Positions 43,215 to 50,329 of a stretch of DNA of 50,329 bases are shown here, piece after piece. Numbering within the stretch: the first letter of the stretch is position 1; each line of letters opens with the position of its first letter. Below the pieces are notes generated by a model. The model did not search any database and was not told the DNA's origin. It was given only the letters and a program-made list of their open reading frames with translations. The position numbers and the translations under genes were made by a program. The stretch lies in NCBI GenBank assembly GCA_040902425.1, contig JBBDXI010000007.1, positions 1-50,329 on the forward strand, in the 5' to 3' direction. This stretch comes from JBBDXI01 sp040902425. GTDB lineage: Bacteria; Planctomycetota; Phycisphaerae; Phycisphaerales; UBA1924.

Positions 43215-44332
43215 CGGACACCCCCCGGCGTCTCGGCGAGGGGCCGGATGTGGGCGCCCCCGACGGTCAGCGGGAAGTGGCATCGCACCTGGCGGCCATC
43301 GTCGCCCGTGAGCAGGTGCGGCTCCTCGCTCTCGCAGCGGGCCTGTTTCCACTTGCACCGGTCGGCGAAGCGGCAGCCCTTCGGCAGGTCGTAGAGGCTG
43401 GGGACGATGCCCTCGATGGTGGCCAGCCGCTTGCCGTGCTCGCGGCGCCCGCTCCTGGGGATGGAATCGAGCAGGGCCCGCGTGTAGGGGTGCTGGGGGC
43501 GGTGGAAGATGTCGCGGACGGTGCCGCTCTCGACGACCCGCCCCGCGTACATCACCATCACGCGGTCGCAGAACTGGGCGACGACGCCGAGGTTGTGCGT
43601 GATCAGAATGATGGCGGTGTTGAGCTTGCGCTTGAGCCCGGCCATCAGGTCCAGGATCTGGGCCTGGATGGTCACATCCAGGGCGGTCGTCGGTTCGTCG
43701 GCAATCAGGATGTCGGGCTCGCAGCAGAGGGCGATGGCGATCATGACCCGCTGGCGCATGCCGCCGGAGAGCTGGTGGGGGTACTCGTCGATCCGCCGCT
43801 CGGGGCTGGGTATCTCGACCAGCTTCAGCATCTCGATCGCCCGCGCCCGGCGCGCCCGTCGCCCGAGGTCGGTGTGGTATTTCAGGGCCTCCTCGATCTG
43901 CCAGCCGACGGTGAAGACGGGGTTCAGCGAGGTCATCGGCTCCTGGAAGATCATGCCGATGCGGGAGCCGCGGACGGCGCGGAGTGTCCTCTCGTCGGCG
44001 GAGGCGAGGTCCAGGGCTGAAGAGGTGAAAGGGGGAGGGGGTGAAGAGGTGAGGCGATCAGGGACCGGTGTCGCGGGGGCACCTGGGGGCGGGGCCTGGG
44101 GCGCCAGCAGGATGCGGCTGCCCTCCTTGATGAACCCCGTCCGCTCGGGGAGGAGCCGCATGATGGACTTGCTGGTGACGGTCTTGCCGCATCCGGACTC
44201 GCCGACGATCCCCAGGGTCTCGCCCGCGGCCAGGTCGAACGACACATCATCGACGGCCGTAACGGTGCCGGCGTCCGTGCGGAAGCACGTCGTCAGGTTG
44301 CGGACCGAGAGGATGGCGACCGATTGACTCAA
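43211..44332 (-). CDS. oppD: Oligopeptide ABC transporter ATP-binding protein OppD-type
   Basis: First ATPase of the peptide importer, 373 residues. Walker A GESGCGKTV (44-52), Q-loop IFQEPMTSLNPVF, signature LSGGMRQR, Walker B ILIADEP, and the C-terminal GCRFADRCKWKQARC segment. A Pro-rich insertion of about 30 residues (76-106) lies between Walker A and the Q-loop; part is encoded by two TGAAGAGGTGA direct repeats 24 bp apart. The proposed start is TTG at 44332, because it overlaps the upstream DUF5076 stop (TTGA) and has a purine-rich stretch before it; no ATG or GTG fits. It overlaps oppF by 4 bp. Confidence 0.92.
   Translation of the reverse strand: MSQSVAILSVRNLTTCFRTDAGTVTAVDDVSFDLAAGETLGIVGESGCGKTVTSKSIMRLLPERTGFIKEGSRILLAPQAPPPGAPATPVPDRLTSSPPPPFTSSALDLASADERTLRAVRGSRIGMIFQEPMTSLNPVFTVGWQIEEALKYHTDLGRRARRARAIEMLKLVEIPSPERRIDEYPHQLSGGMRQRVMIAIALCCEPDILIADEPTTALDVTIQAQILDLMAGLKRKLNTAIILITHNLGVVAQFCDRVMVMYAGRVVESGTVRDIFHRPQHPYTRALLDSIPRSGRREHGKRLATIEGIVPSLYDLPKGCRFADRCKWKQARCESEEPHLLTGDDGRQVRCHFPLTVGGAHIRPLAETPGGVR
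44018..44052. repeat. 24-bp-period direct repeat inside oppD
   Basis: TGAAGAGGTGA at 44018-44028 and again at 44042-44052. The period of 24 bp keeps the oppD frame and encodes a Thr/Ser/Pro-rich stretch. Confidence 0.75.
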
Positions 44333-44625
44333 CGTCTCTCTTCTTTGATCTCGGTTGTCGGCCCCTCCCACTCGGCATCGAATCCCGACCGGATTCTGGC
44401 GAGCACCGCGGCACGACCGGTGTCGTCCTCCGAGAGTGCGTTGGCAACGTGGCGAGCCACGTCCACCAATAGCAGTCCCCATGCGGCCGGATCGCCCGAG
44501 GCGTCCGGCCGTAGCGAGAACGACTGCGGCCCGCCCGGCGTAGCCCAAATCCTGGCGATCTCGACCGCCTTTGGATCGTTCACGATCGGCCAGGGCATCT
44601 CCAACTCGCGGTCATCATGTGGCAT
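44329..44625 (-). CDS. DUF5076-like small protein
   Basis: A 98-residue protein. The pattern DPKAVEIARIWATPGG.QSFSLRP followed by DPAAWGLLLVDVARHVANAL and a closing ARIRSGFDAEWEGPT matches, from memory, the domain of unknown function DUF5076. It is encoded between oppC and oppD: 15 bp after oppC, and sharing 4 bp with the oppD start. The function and any link with peptide uptake are unknown. Confidence 0.78.
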   Translation of the reverse strand: MPHDDRELEMPWPIVNDPKAVEIARIWATPGGPQSFSLRPDASGDPAAWGLLLVDVARHVANALSEDDTGRAAVLARIRSGFDAEWEGPTTEIKEERR

Positions 44626-44640
44626 GTGCCTCTCCGGCGG

Positions 44641-45918
44641 TCACTTTCCAACGTGCTTGGGATCGAACGCGTCCTGCAGGGCGTCCGTCAGGATGTTGAA
44701 GGCCAGGACGAGGAAGAACATCAGGACCGTCGCCACGCCGATCTGCCAGAGGAACCCGTTGATGACCTCCTGCCGCGACTGGCCGATCATGATGCCCCAG
44801 CTCGCGCCGTTCTTCACGCCGAGGCCGAGGAAGGTCAGGATCACCTCCGCCTTTACGGCCGCGATGAACAGGAGCGAGAAGGTGATGAGCATCAGGTGGG
44901 CCGTGTTGGGGAGCACGTGCCGCAGCATGATGTACCAACGGCGGAAGCCGATCGCCGTGGCCGCCTGGACGTACTCCAGCTCGCGGATCTTCATCACCTC
45001 GCCCCGGATGACGCGGCACGGCCCGATCCAGAACGTCAGCGAGAGCGCGGCGTAGACGGGGATCAGCTCGTCGACGAAGTTCCACCCCTGGAACACGTAC
45101 GCGATGAGCGAGAGGAGCACGAGCTCGGGGATCGAGGAGAACGTGGAGTAGAGCCACGTCACGGCGTGGTCGACCCAGCCGCCGAAGAACGCCGCGGCCG
45201 CGCCGAGGAGGGCGCCGATGGTGAGCGAGACCAGGCCGACGACGAGGCCGACCTGGAGGGCGATGCGGACGGAGTAGAGGCCGCGCATGGAGATGGAGCG
45301 GCCCTGGCGGTCGGTGCCGAGGAACGTGCGGAAGTGGTACAGTGTCCCGCGCCAGCCGTCGGGGATGGGGAAGAGGCGGAGGGTGACCCGCTCAAGCTCG
45401 GTGAGGGCGGCGGCCGCGGCGGCCTGGGCCTTCTCGCGGGCGGCGGCCTGCTCGGCGATGGCGGCCGGGTCGGGCGTGGGCTGCTTCTGGAGCTCCTCGA
45501 TCATCAGGCGGGCCTCGGTGGCCTCGTCGAAGTGGTCGGCGACGGCGTTGTAGAGGCCGTCGGCCTCCCTCACCAGCGTGGTGACCTCGGCGGGGGGCAG
45601 CGGGGCGAGGGCCCTCTCGAAGAAGGCGGCCTCGCGGATGGCGGCCTGGGGGTTCTCGCGGCGGAGGGCGCGCTCGGCGATCTCGCGCCAGAAGCGGGCA
45701 TCGCGGAGGCGTTTCTCGGGGGTCTGGTCCTGGAAGAAGCCGGTGGTCGAATCCGGGCCGGCACGCTCGAGCGCATCGCCGATGCTGATGAGGCCGACGA
45801 AGCCGGCGAGCCCGATGAGCACATAGAGCCCGATGACGGCCATCGAGACCACCGCCATACGGTCCTTGCGGAACTTGCGGGAAGCGCGGGAGCGGAAGAA
45901 GCGTCCGAGGGTGATCAC
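44641..45918 (-). CDS. oppC: Oligopeptide ABC transporter permease OppC-type, with long insertion
   Basis: Inner-membrane permease, 425 residues versus about 300 in typical OppC/DppC. After the first membrane helix (AVVSMAVIGLYVLIGLAGFVG) comes an insertion of about 140 charged residues, partly coiled coil (AAIAEQAAAREKAQAAAAAALTELERV), before the standard core: LGTDRQGRS, LQVGLVVGLVSLTIGALLG, the EAA-like loop (ATAIGFRRWYIMLRHVLPN) and C-terminal LAFNILTDALQDAFDPK. The insertion would lie outside the membrane on the substrate side. The GTG start at 45918 overlaps the oppB stop (GTGA). Confidence 0.92.
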   Translation of the reverse strand: MITLGRFFRSRASRKFRKDRMAVVSMAVIGLYVLIGLAGFVGLISIGDALERAGPDSTTGFFQDQTPEKRLRDARFWREIAERALRRENPQAAIREAAFFERALAPLPPAEVTTLVREADGLYNAVADHFDEATEARLMIEELQKQPTPDPAAIAEQAAAREKAQAAAAAALTELERVTLRLFPIPDGWRGTLYHFRTFLGTDRQGRSISMRGLYSVRIALQVGLVVGLVSLTIGALLGAAAAFFGGWVDHAVTWLYSTFSSIPELVLLSLIAYVFQGWNFVDELIPVYAALSLTFWIGPCRVIRGEVMKIRELEYVQAATAIGFRRWYIMLRHVLPNTAHLMLITFSLLFIAAVKAEVILTFLGLGVKNGASWGIMIGQSRQEVINGFLWQIGVATVLMFFLVLAFNILTDALQDAFDPKHVGK

Positions 45919-46883
45919 GAGAGCCTCACCCGCGGGTCCACCCACGCGTAGAGAACGTCGGTCAGGATGTTGCTGACGATGAAGAGCCCGGCGAGGACGG
46001 CGGTGAAGGCCTGGATGACGGGGAAATCCTTGTGGATGATCGCTTCGATCATCGTCTTGCCCATGCCGGGGATGTTGAAGTAGAACTCCAGCAGGATCGA
46101 GCCCTCGATCAGGAAGGGGACGCTGATCATGACCCGGGAGATGACCGGGATCATGGCGTTCTTGAGCATGTGGACGAACATGATCCTGGGCTTGGTGGCG
46201 CCCTTGGCGCGGGCGGTGGCGATGTAGTCGCGGGTGGTCTCCTCGACCATGACGGCGCGGTAGTAGCGGGTGTCGTAGCCGACGGCGACGACCACGCCGA
46301 TGAGGACGGGGAGCAGGCAGTAATAGGGCCAGTTGGCGATGCCCGGCTCGTACCCCTGGATGGCGAAGAGCTCGACGCCGGCCCACTCCCTGAGCTTGTA
46401 GGCGGCGAAGTACTGGCCGAGGATGATGTAGACGACGTAGCTGATGCTCATGCCCAGGACGGCCAGGAGCATGAGCGTGCGGTCGGCCCAGCCGCCCCGG
46501 AAGTAGGACGCGACGAGGCCGATGCAGATGGAGATGACCGTGGTCAGCACCAGGCTCGGGACGGTGATCATGAGCGTGGGAATGATGGCGCGCCGGAGCA
46601 TGGCGCCGACCGTCTCGGTGGGGCGGTCCCAGCTGCGGGCGTCGAAATCGAGGGTGGCGACCTGGCCCACGAACGCGGCGTACTGGGCGGCGAAGGGCCG
46701 GTCGAGCCCCATCTCCGTGCGCTTGGTCTCGTAGCGCTCCTGGGCCCCGGCCGTGCCGCGGGTCTTGCTGCCGAGGTGCGCCCAGACGGGGTCATTGACC
46801 CGCAGCGCCACCATGACGATCAGAAGGATCCCGAGGTAGACCGGGATGTTGTAGAGGAGTTTGCGGAGGACGTAGGGCCACAT
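45915..46883 (-). CDS. oppB: Oligopeptide ABC transporter permease OppB-type
   Basis: Inner-membrane permease partner of OppC, 322 residues. Starts MWPYVLRKLLYNIPVYLGILLIVM, as is usual in this family (a YxxRRL-like opening). Six helices, and the EAA loop RDYIATARAKGATKPRIMFVHMLKNAMIPV. The segment SILLEFYFNIPGMGKTMIEAI and the C-terminal DVLYAWVDPRVRLS are typical. First gene of the oppBC-DUF5076-DF cluster; a 203-bp repeat-containing gap separates it from oppA. Confidence 0.94.
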   Translation of the reverse strand: MWPYVLRKLLYNIPVYLGILLIVMVALRVNDPVWAHLGSKTRGTAGAQERYETKRTEMGLDRPFAAQYAAFVGQVATLDFDARSWDRPTETVGAMLRRAIIPTLMITVPSLVLTTVISICIGLVASYFRGGWADRTLMLLAVLGMSISYVVYIILGQYFAAYKLREWAGVELFAIQGYEPGIANWPYYCLLPVLIGVVVAVGYDTRYYRAVMVEETTRDYIATARAKGATKPRIMFVHMLKNAMIPVISRVMISVPFLIEGSILLEFYFNIPGMGKTMIEAIIHKDFPVIQAFTAVLAGLFIVSNILTDVLYAWVDPRVRLS

Positions 46884-46960
46884 GGGAAGAGTGATCAGTA
46901 AGCAGGATCAGTGTTGGGTGCGGGGCGGACGGGGGGGGTGATTGTGCTCGCGGAGTTCTG

Positions 46961-46977
46961 GCACCCCTTCAGGGTGC
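46961..46977. repeat. GCACCC-CTTCA-GGGTGC palindrome
   Basis: Short hairpin of the CCTTCAGGG type in the oppA-oppB gap, similar in kind to the CCCTTCGGGC palindrome 31 bp downstream. Confidence 0.6.
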
Positions 46978-47007
46978 GGGGCGTATGCACTAGGAGTTTC
47001 TGACGGC

Positions 47008-47026
47008 CAGCCCTTCGGGCTGAAGA
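47008..47026. repeat. CAGCCCTTCGGGCTGAAGA palindrome, copy 2
   Basis: Identical over 19 bp to the copy at 22638-22656. Confidence 0.75.
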
Positions 47027-47036
47027 GCGATCGTTC

Positions 47037-47092
47037 GTCACCGCTCACTGGTCACTGCTCATTGGTCGCTGCTCACTGTTGACTGCTCACTG
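47037..47092. repeat. Four 14-bp tandem units overlapping the end of oppA
   Basis: GTCACCGCTCACTG, GTCACTGCTCATTG, GTCGCTGCTCACTG and TTGACTGCTCACTG follow each other without spacers. The oppA TGA stop (47087-47089) lies in the fourth unit. Confidence 0.88.
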
Positions 47093-48916
47093 GCCCCGCC
47101 GCGAGTCGTCCACGTCGAGGTACTTGTACCAGTTCCAGAAGTCCTCGGTGGGCTTGAGGTTCTTGAGCCAGGGGTTGATCAGGTAGAAGCGGGTGCGGGC
47201 GAGGGCGCCGGTGTAGGGGCAGTCCTCGATGACCATGTCGCGCATCTTCTCGTACAGCGCGGTCCGCTCCGGGCCGGGGGGCATGGTCTGCGCCTCGACG
47301 AAGAGGGCGTCGTAGTCCTGGCGCCTGTAGTTGTAGCTGTTGGAGCCGGGGGTCTCGAAGGGGCCGTAGAAGAGGGCCAGGTTGTTCTCGGCGTCGGGGT
47401 AGTCGGTGGCCCAGGAGAAGGAGAACATCGGGGCGCCCTTGCGGTTGACGCGCTCGATGAGCTCGGAAAAATCCACAAGGTTGACGTTGAGCTGGATGCC
47501 GATGGCCGCGAGTTGGCGCTTGCGCATCTCGCTCTGCTCCTGGCTGTTCCCGCCGCGGCTGGTGTAGTAGTCGATGGGCGGCAGCCCCTTGCCGTCCGGA
47601 TATCCCGCCTTGGCGAGCAGGGCCTTGGCGCGGTCGAGGCTGGGGCCGCGGTAGGCCTTCTCGTGCCTGCCGTCCTTCGGGTGGCCGTCGAGGCCCGGGG
47701 GGATGGGGCCGTCGTAGACGATGCAGATGCCGTTGTAGAAGCTCTGGTTGATCTCCTCGTAATCGAGGGCGAGGGAGATGGCCTGGCGCAGGGCCTTCTT
47801 CTCGTCGGTGTAGCCGCCGAGGAGGGAGTCGTGCATGTTGAAGCCGTCGAAGATGAAGTCCAACAGCAGGTTGGCGTGGTCCTGGATGCCCCTGGCGCGG
47901 TACTCGGGGCGCAGGCGGCGGGTCCGCTTGTTGAACGCCTCCTCGAAGTATTCGGAGGGGACCTCGGTGTAGCCGATCTTGCCGGCGCGGAAGGAGAGCC
48001 ACATGGGCTCATCCTGGACGAACATGGTGAACTCGAGGCGGTCGGGGATGGGGAGCCTCGTGCCGGCGGGGCGGGTCAAGCCGAGTTCCGTGTCGCGCCT
48101 GGCTTCGGCCTCATCCTTCGGCAGTTCAGAGGGGTAGACGGCCTGGTGGTAGCTCGGGTTGCGGTTCAGCGAGAGGCTCTTGCCGGGCTCCCAGCGGTCG
48201 AGGATGAAGGGGCCCGTGCCGACGGGGCGCTTGCCGAGGTCGATCCCGTACTTGTCCACCGCTTCGCGGGCGACCACCGAGGTCTGGAACATCGCGAGCT
48301 TGAAGAGGAACTGCTGGACGGGGCGGGTCAGCTCGACCTCGAACTCGGTGGGGCTGAGGATGCGCAGGCCGGGGACCGGGGCGTCGTAGTCGAACTTGCC
48401 CTCTCTCTTGGCCGCGGCGTTCTGGGCCTTGCGGTAGTCGTCAAAGCCGACGATCTGGTCCTCGAAGAGCCACCAGCCCTTGGGGTCGTTGCGGTCATCG
48501 GCGAGGCGTTTCCAGGAGTAGAAGACGTCGGCGGAGGTGATCTCGCGGCCCTTGCCGCCGGTGAAGCAGGGGTCATCCGCGAAGCGGACGGCGGGCTTGA
48601 GCTTGAAGCGCCAGGTCTTGCCGCCGTCGGGCGTCGCGGGCATCTCGGTCAGGAGGAGGGGCTGGAGCTCGAGGGGCCGGACCAGGTACTTGTACTCCAG
48701 GAGGGTCTCGTAGATCTGGGAGCAGGCGACGTTGTCGTAGACGGTGCTGCCGCGGACCGGGTCGAGGCTCTTGGGGCCGTCGGTGCGGATGGGGAGCTGG
48801 ATGACCTTGGACCCCGTGCTGCGGTCCTGGGCGTGGGCGGGCGCGGCGGCGCCCGCAACGAGCGCGGCCGCGAGCAGGAGGGGGGCGATGAGAGTCCGCG
48901 GTGAGGGCATCGCCAT
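47087..48916 (-). CDS. oppA: Oligopeptide ABC transporter substrate-binding protein OppA-type
   Basis: Extracytoplasmic solute-binding protein of family 5 (SBP_bac_5), 609 residues. The N-terminus is a signal peptide (RTLIAPLLLAAALVAGAAAPAHAQ) without a lipobox cysteine. Domain I starts with LDPVRGSTVYDNVACSQIYETLLEY; further typical segments are VRFADDPCF, ITSADVFYSWKRL, GTGPFILDRWEPGKSLSLNRNP and QAISLALDYEEINQSFYNG. The C-terminal end touches a tandem repeat array. The start is 48916 (or 48910); AGGAG lies 9-12 nt upstream. Transcribed first, ahead of oppB. Confidence 0.93.
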   Translation of the reverse strand: MAMPSPRTLIAPLLLAAALVAGAAAPAHAQDRSTGSKVIQLPIRTDGPKSLDPVRGSTVYDNVACSQIYETLLEYKYLVRPLELQPLLLTEMPATPDGGKTWRFKLKPAVRFADDPCFTGGKGREITSADVFYSWKRLADDRNDPKGWWLFEDQIVGFDDYRKAQNAAAKREGKFDYDAPVPGLRILSPTEFEVELTRPVQQFLFKLAMFQTSVVAREAVDKYGIDLGKRPVGTGPFILDRWEPGKSLSLNRNPSYHQAVYPSELPKDEAEARRDTELGLTRPAGTRLPIPDRLEFTMFVQDEPMWLSFRAGKIGYTEVPSEYFEEAFNKRTRRLRPEYRARGIQDHANLLLDFIFDGFNMHDSLLGGYTDEKKALRQAISLALDYEEINQSFYNGICIVYDGPIPPGLDGHPKDGRHEKAYRGPSLDRAKALLAKAGYPDGKGLPPIDYYTSRGGNSQEQSEMRKRQLAAIGIQLNVNLVDFSELIERVNRKGAPMFSFSWATDYPDAENNLALFYGPFETPGSNSYNYRRQDYDALFVEAQTMPPGPERTALYEKMRDMVIEDCPYTGALARTRFYLINPWLKNLKPTEDFWNWYKYLDVDDSRRGQ

Positions 48917-49075
48917 GGGCGTGTGCTCCTGAGTGGGTGTATCGGCGGGCCGGAGCCCTCGCGGGTGAGCCGGTTCGCCTGAGAGAACGCTCCGGCTCCA
49001 TCCGCGTTGCGGAGGCCGATCCTATGGCCCGGGCGGGGGCGTCTGGCCGGGGCTGCGGGGGGTGGGGGGTGCTGG

Positions 49076-49081
49076 TATCCT
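49076..49081 (+). promoter_or_regulatory. Possible -10 box upstream of the symporter gene
   Basis: TATCCT, about 78 nt before the ATG; no clear -35. Confidence 0.2.
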
Positions 49082-49159
49082 CGGATTCGGCACAACGGAA
49101 CGGTGCCCGGCCGATGGGAAGGGCGGCTCAGCGCCTCGGTAGAGCCAGGGACCGGCGAG

Positions 49160-50329
49160 ATGCAGGCGACTTCCTCAAGCTCGGCGTTCACCCCGCTCGA
49201 CTGGGCGGTGCTGGCGGCGTATCTGCTGCTGCTGGTCGGGATCGGCGCGCTGGCGTCACGCCGGAAGGCCGGGGCGGGTGACTTCTTCCTGGGCGGGCGG
49301 CGGATGCCGGTGTGGGCGGTGGCGGCGTCGGTGCTGGCGACGGCGACGACGGCGGCGACGTTCATCGGGGGCCCGGCGGAGGCGTACGGGGGGAACCTGA
49401 CGTACCTCTCGACAAACATCGGGACGGTGCTGGGGGTGGTGGTGGTGGCGCTGGTGTTCATCCCGGCGTTCTACCGGGCGAACGCGACGACGGTGTACGA
49501 CCTGCTGGAGAAGCGGCTGGGGTACACGGGGAAGGCCGCGGCGAGCTGGGCGTTCATGGTGGGGCGGGTGTTCGCGAGCGGGTCGCGGCTGTTCATCGCG
49601 GCGCTGCCGGCGTCGATGATCCTCTTTGACGATGCGGAGCGGTGGCACATGGTCGCGGCGATCGGGGTGATCGTCGTGCTGGGGGTCCTGACGGCGATGG
49701 GCGGGGGCATCCGGTCGGTGATCTGGACGGATGTTCTGCAGGTATCGGTGATGATCCTGGCGGCGGGGGCGGCGCTGTTTGTGCTGGCGCGGGCCATCCC
49801 GCTGGGGCCCGGGGAGATCTACACAGCGCTGGCGGAGGCGCCGGGGAACAAGCTGGCGGTGATCAAGCCGGGGATCGACGTGAGGGAGTCGGCGCTGGGG
49901 ATCGATTTCGGCGCCCCGTTCACGCTGCTGACGGCGGTGACCGGGTTCGCGCTGCTGAGCATCGCGGCGTACGGGACGGACCACGACCTGACGCAGCGGA
50001 TGCTGACCTGCCGCAGCGCGCTGAAGGGCGGGAGCTCGGCGCTGCTGGCGATGGTGATCAACCTGCCGGTGATCGCGGCGTTCATGCTGATCGGGCTGCT
50101 GCTGTACATCTTCTATCAGCGGCCGGACCTGATGGGGGCCGCAGCGCCGGGCATTCCCGCGCCGGAGGGCCCGCGGGCGTTCCTGCGGTTCATCCTCGAC
50201 GAGATGCCGCCGGGGCTGACGGGGCTGATGATGGCGGGGCTGTTCGCCGTGGGCGTGGGGAGCCTGAACTCGGTGCTGGCGGCGATGTCGGCGGCGTTCG
50301 TGAACGACGTCTACCGGCCGCGGCGGCCG
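49160..50329 (+). CDS. Sodium:solute symporter (SSS family), truncated by window end
   Basis: The first 390 residues of a sodium-coupled solute carrier; the open frame runs off the window. It begins with a short hydrophilic tail, then PLDWAVLAAYLLLLVGIGAL, the loop RKAGAGDFFLGGRRMPVWAVAAS (the DFFLGGR motif of the SSS family), ATATTAATFIGGPAEAYGG, and later GGIRSVIWTDVLQVSVMI and AYGTDHDLTQRML, all typical of SSS helices 1-8. At the window end it reads GLMMAGLFAVGVGSLNSVLAAMSAAFVND, the conserved SSS signature. The substrate (sugar, amino acid or other) cannot be told. Confidence 0.92.
   Translation, partial: MQATSSSSAFTPLDWAVLAAYLLLLVGIGALASRRKAGAGDFFLGGRRMPVWAVAASVLATATTAATFIGGPAEAYGGNLTYLSTNIGTVLGVVVVALVFIPAFYRANATTVYDLLEKRLGYTGKAAASWAFMVGRVFASGSRLFIAALPASMILFDDAERWHMVAAIGVIVVLGVLTAMGGGIRSVIWTDVLQVSVMILAAGAALFVLARAIPLGPGEIYTALAEAPGNKLAVIKPGIDVRESALGIDFGAPFTLLTAVTGFALLSIAAYGTDHDLTQRMLTCRSALKGGSSALLAMVINLPVIAAFMLIGLLLYIFYQRPDLMGAAAPGIPAPEGPRAFLRFILDEMPPGLTGLMMAGLFAVGVGSLNSVLAAMSAAFVNDVYRPRRP

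Overview
The window looks like a contig from a metagenome-assembled genome of a planctomycete, most likely class Phycisphaerae. The evidence is very high GC, a secreted protein ending in two 30-residue GC-type dockerin repeats, two prepilin-like proteins with a GFTLIELLVVIAII-type N-terminus, an HAF-repeat exoprotein, and many short palindromic repeats between and inside genes. Four runs of exactly 10 N (21933, 31562, 37094, 38508) are scaffold joins, and all four lie inside genes.

Layout. 0-5 kb: pyruvate dehydrogenase genes pdhA, pdhB and pdhC on the minus strand, broken up by a small unknown gene and by an opposite-strand dockerin protein. 5-13 kb: an S41 protease, an MFS-like transporter, tRNA-Arg(CCG), mutL, and a GT39-type glycosyltransferase with an overlapping membrane-protein gene. 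14-22.5 kb: one long minus-strand run, alaS > atpZ-like > unknown 4-TM protein > atpB > atpE > atpF > atpH > GxxExxY > pgk. It contains the whole F0 sector plus delta, but no F1 alpha, gamma, beta or epsilon gene. 22.5-31 kb: a tandem repeat array, SDR oxidoreductase, HAF protein, queuosine-precursor transporter, xylose isomerase, UDP-glucose dehydrogenase and a methyltransferase. 31-42 kb: polyprenyl synthase, aspartate-semialdehyde dehydrogenase, two tandem prepilin-like proteins, CinA, a YtcJ-like amidohydrolase, an unknown protein and pyruvate kinase. 42-49 kb: a complete oligopeptide ABC importer (oppA, B, C, DUF5076, D, F). 49-50.3 kb: a truncated sodium:solute symporter.

The most unusual content is the repeat biology. 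(1) A 33-bp double-stem palindrome, and other palindromes, sit in frame inside conserved enzymes (CinA twice, Asd twice, polyprenyl synthase, OppF), much like Rickettsia palindromic elements. (2) The GxxExxY gene is framed by 31-bp inverted repeats built from a CGCGGAG unit every 9 bp; the repeat supplies its Shine-Dalgarno and part of its C-terminus. (3) A 161-bp element at 31081-31241 has a similar repeat architecture but no gene, so it looks like a non-autonomous (MITE-like) relative. (4) Several repeats touch or supply stop codons. (5) Six genes have a -10-like hexamer only 6-9 nt before the start codon, suggesting leaderless transcripts.

All calls come from reading the sequence and from remembered family features. 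No database search was run.
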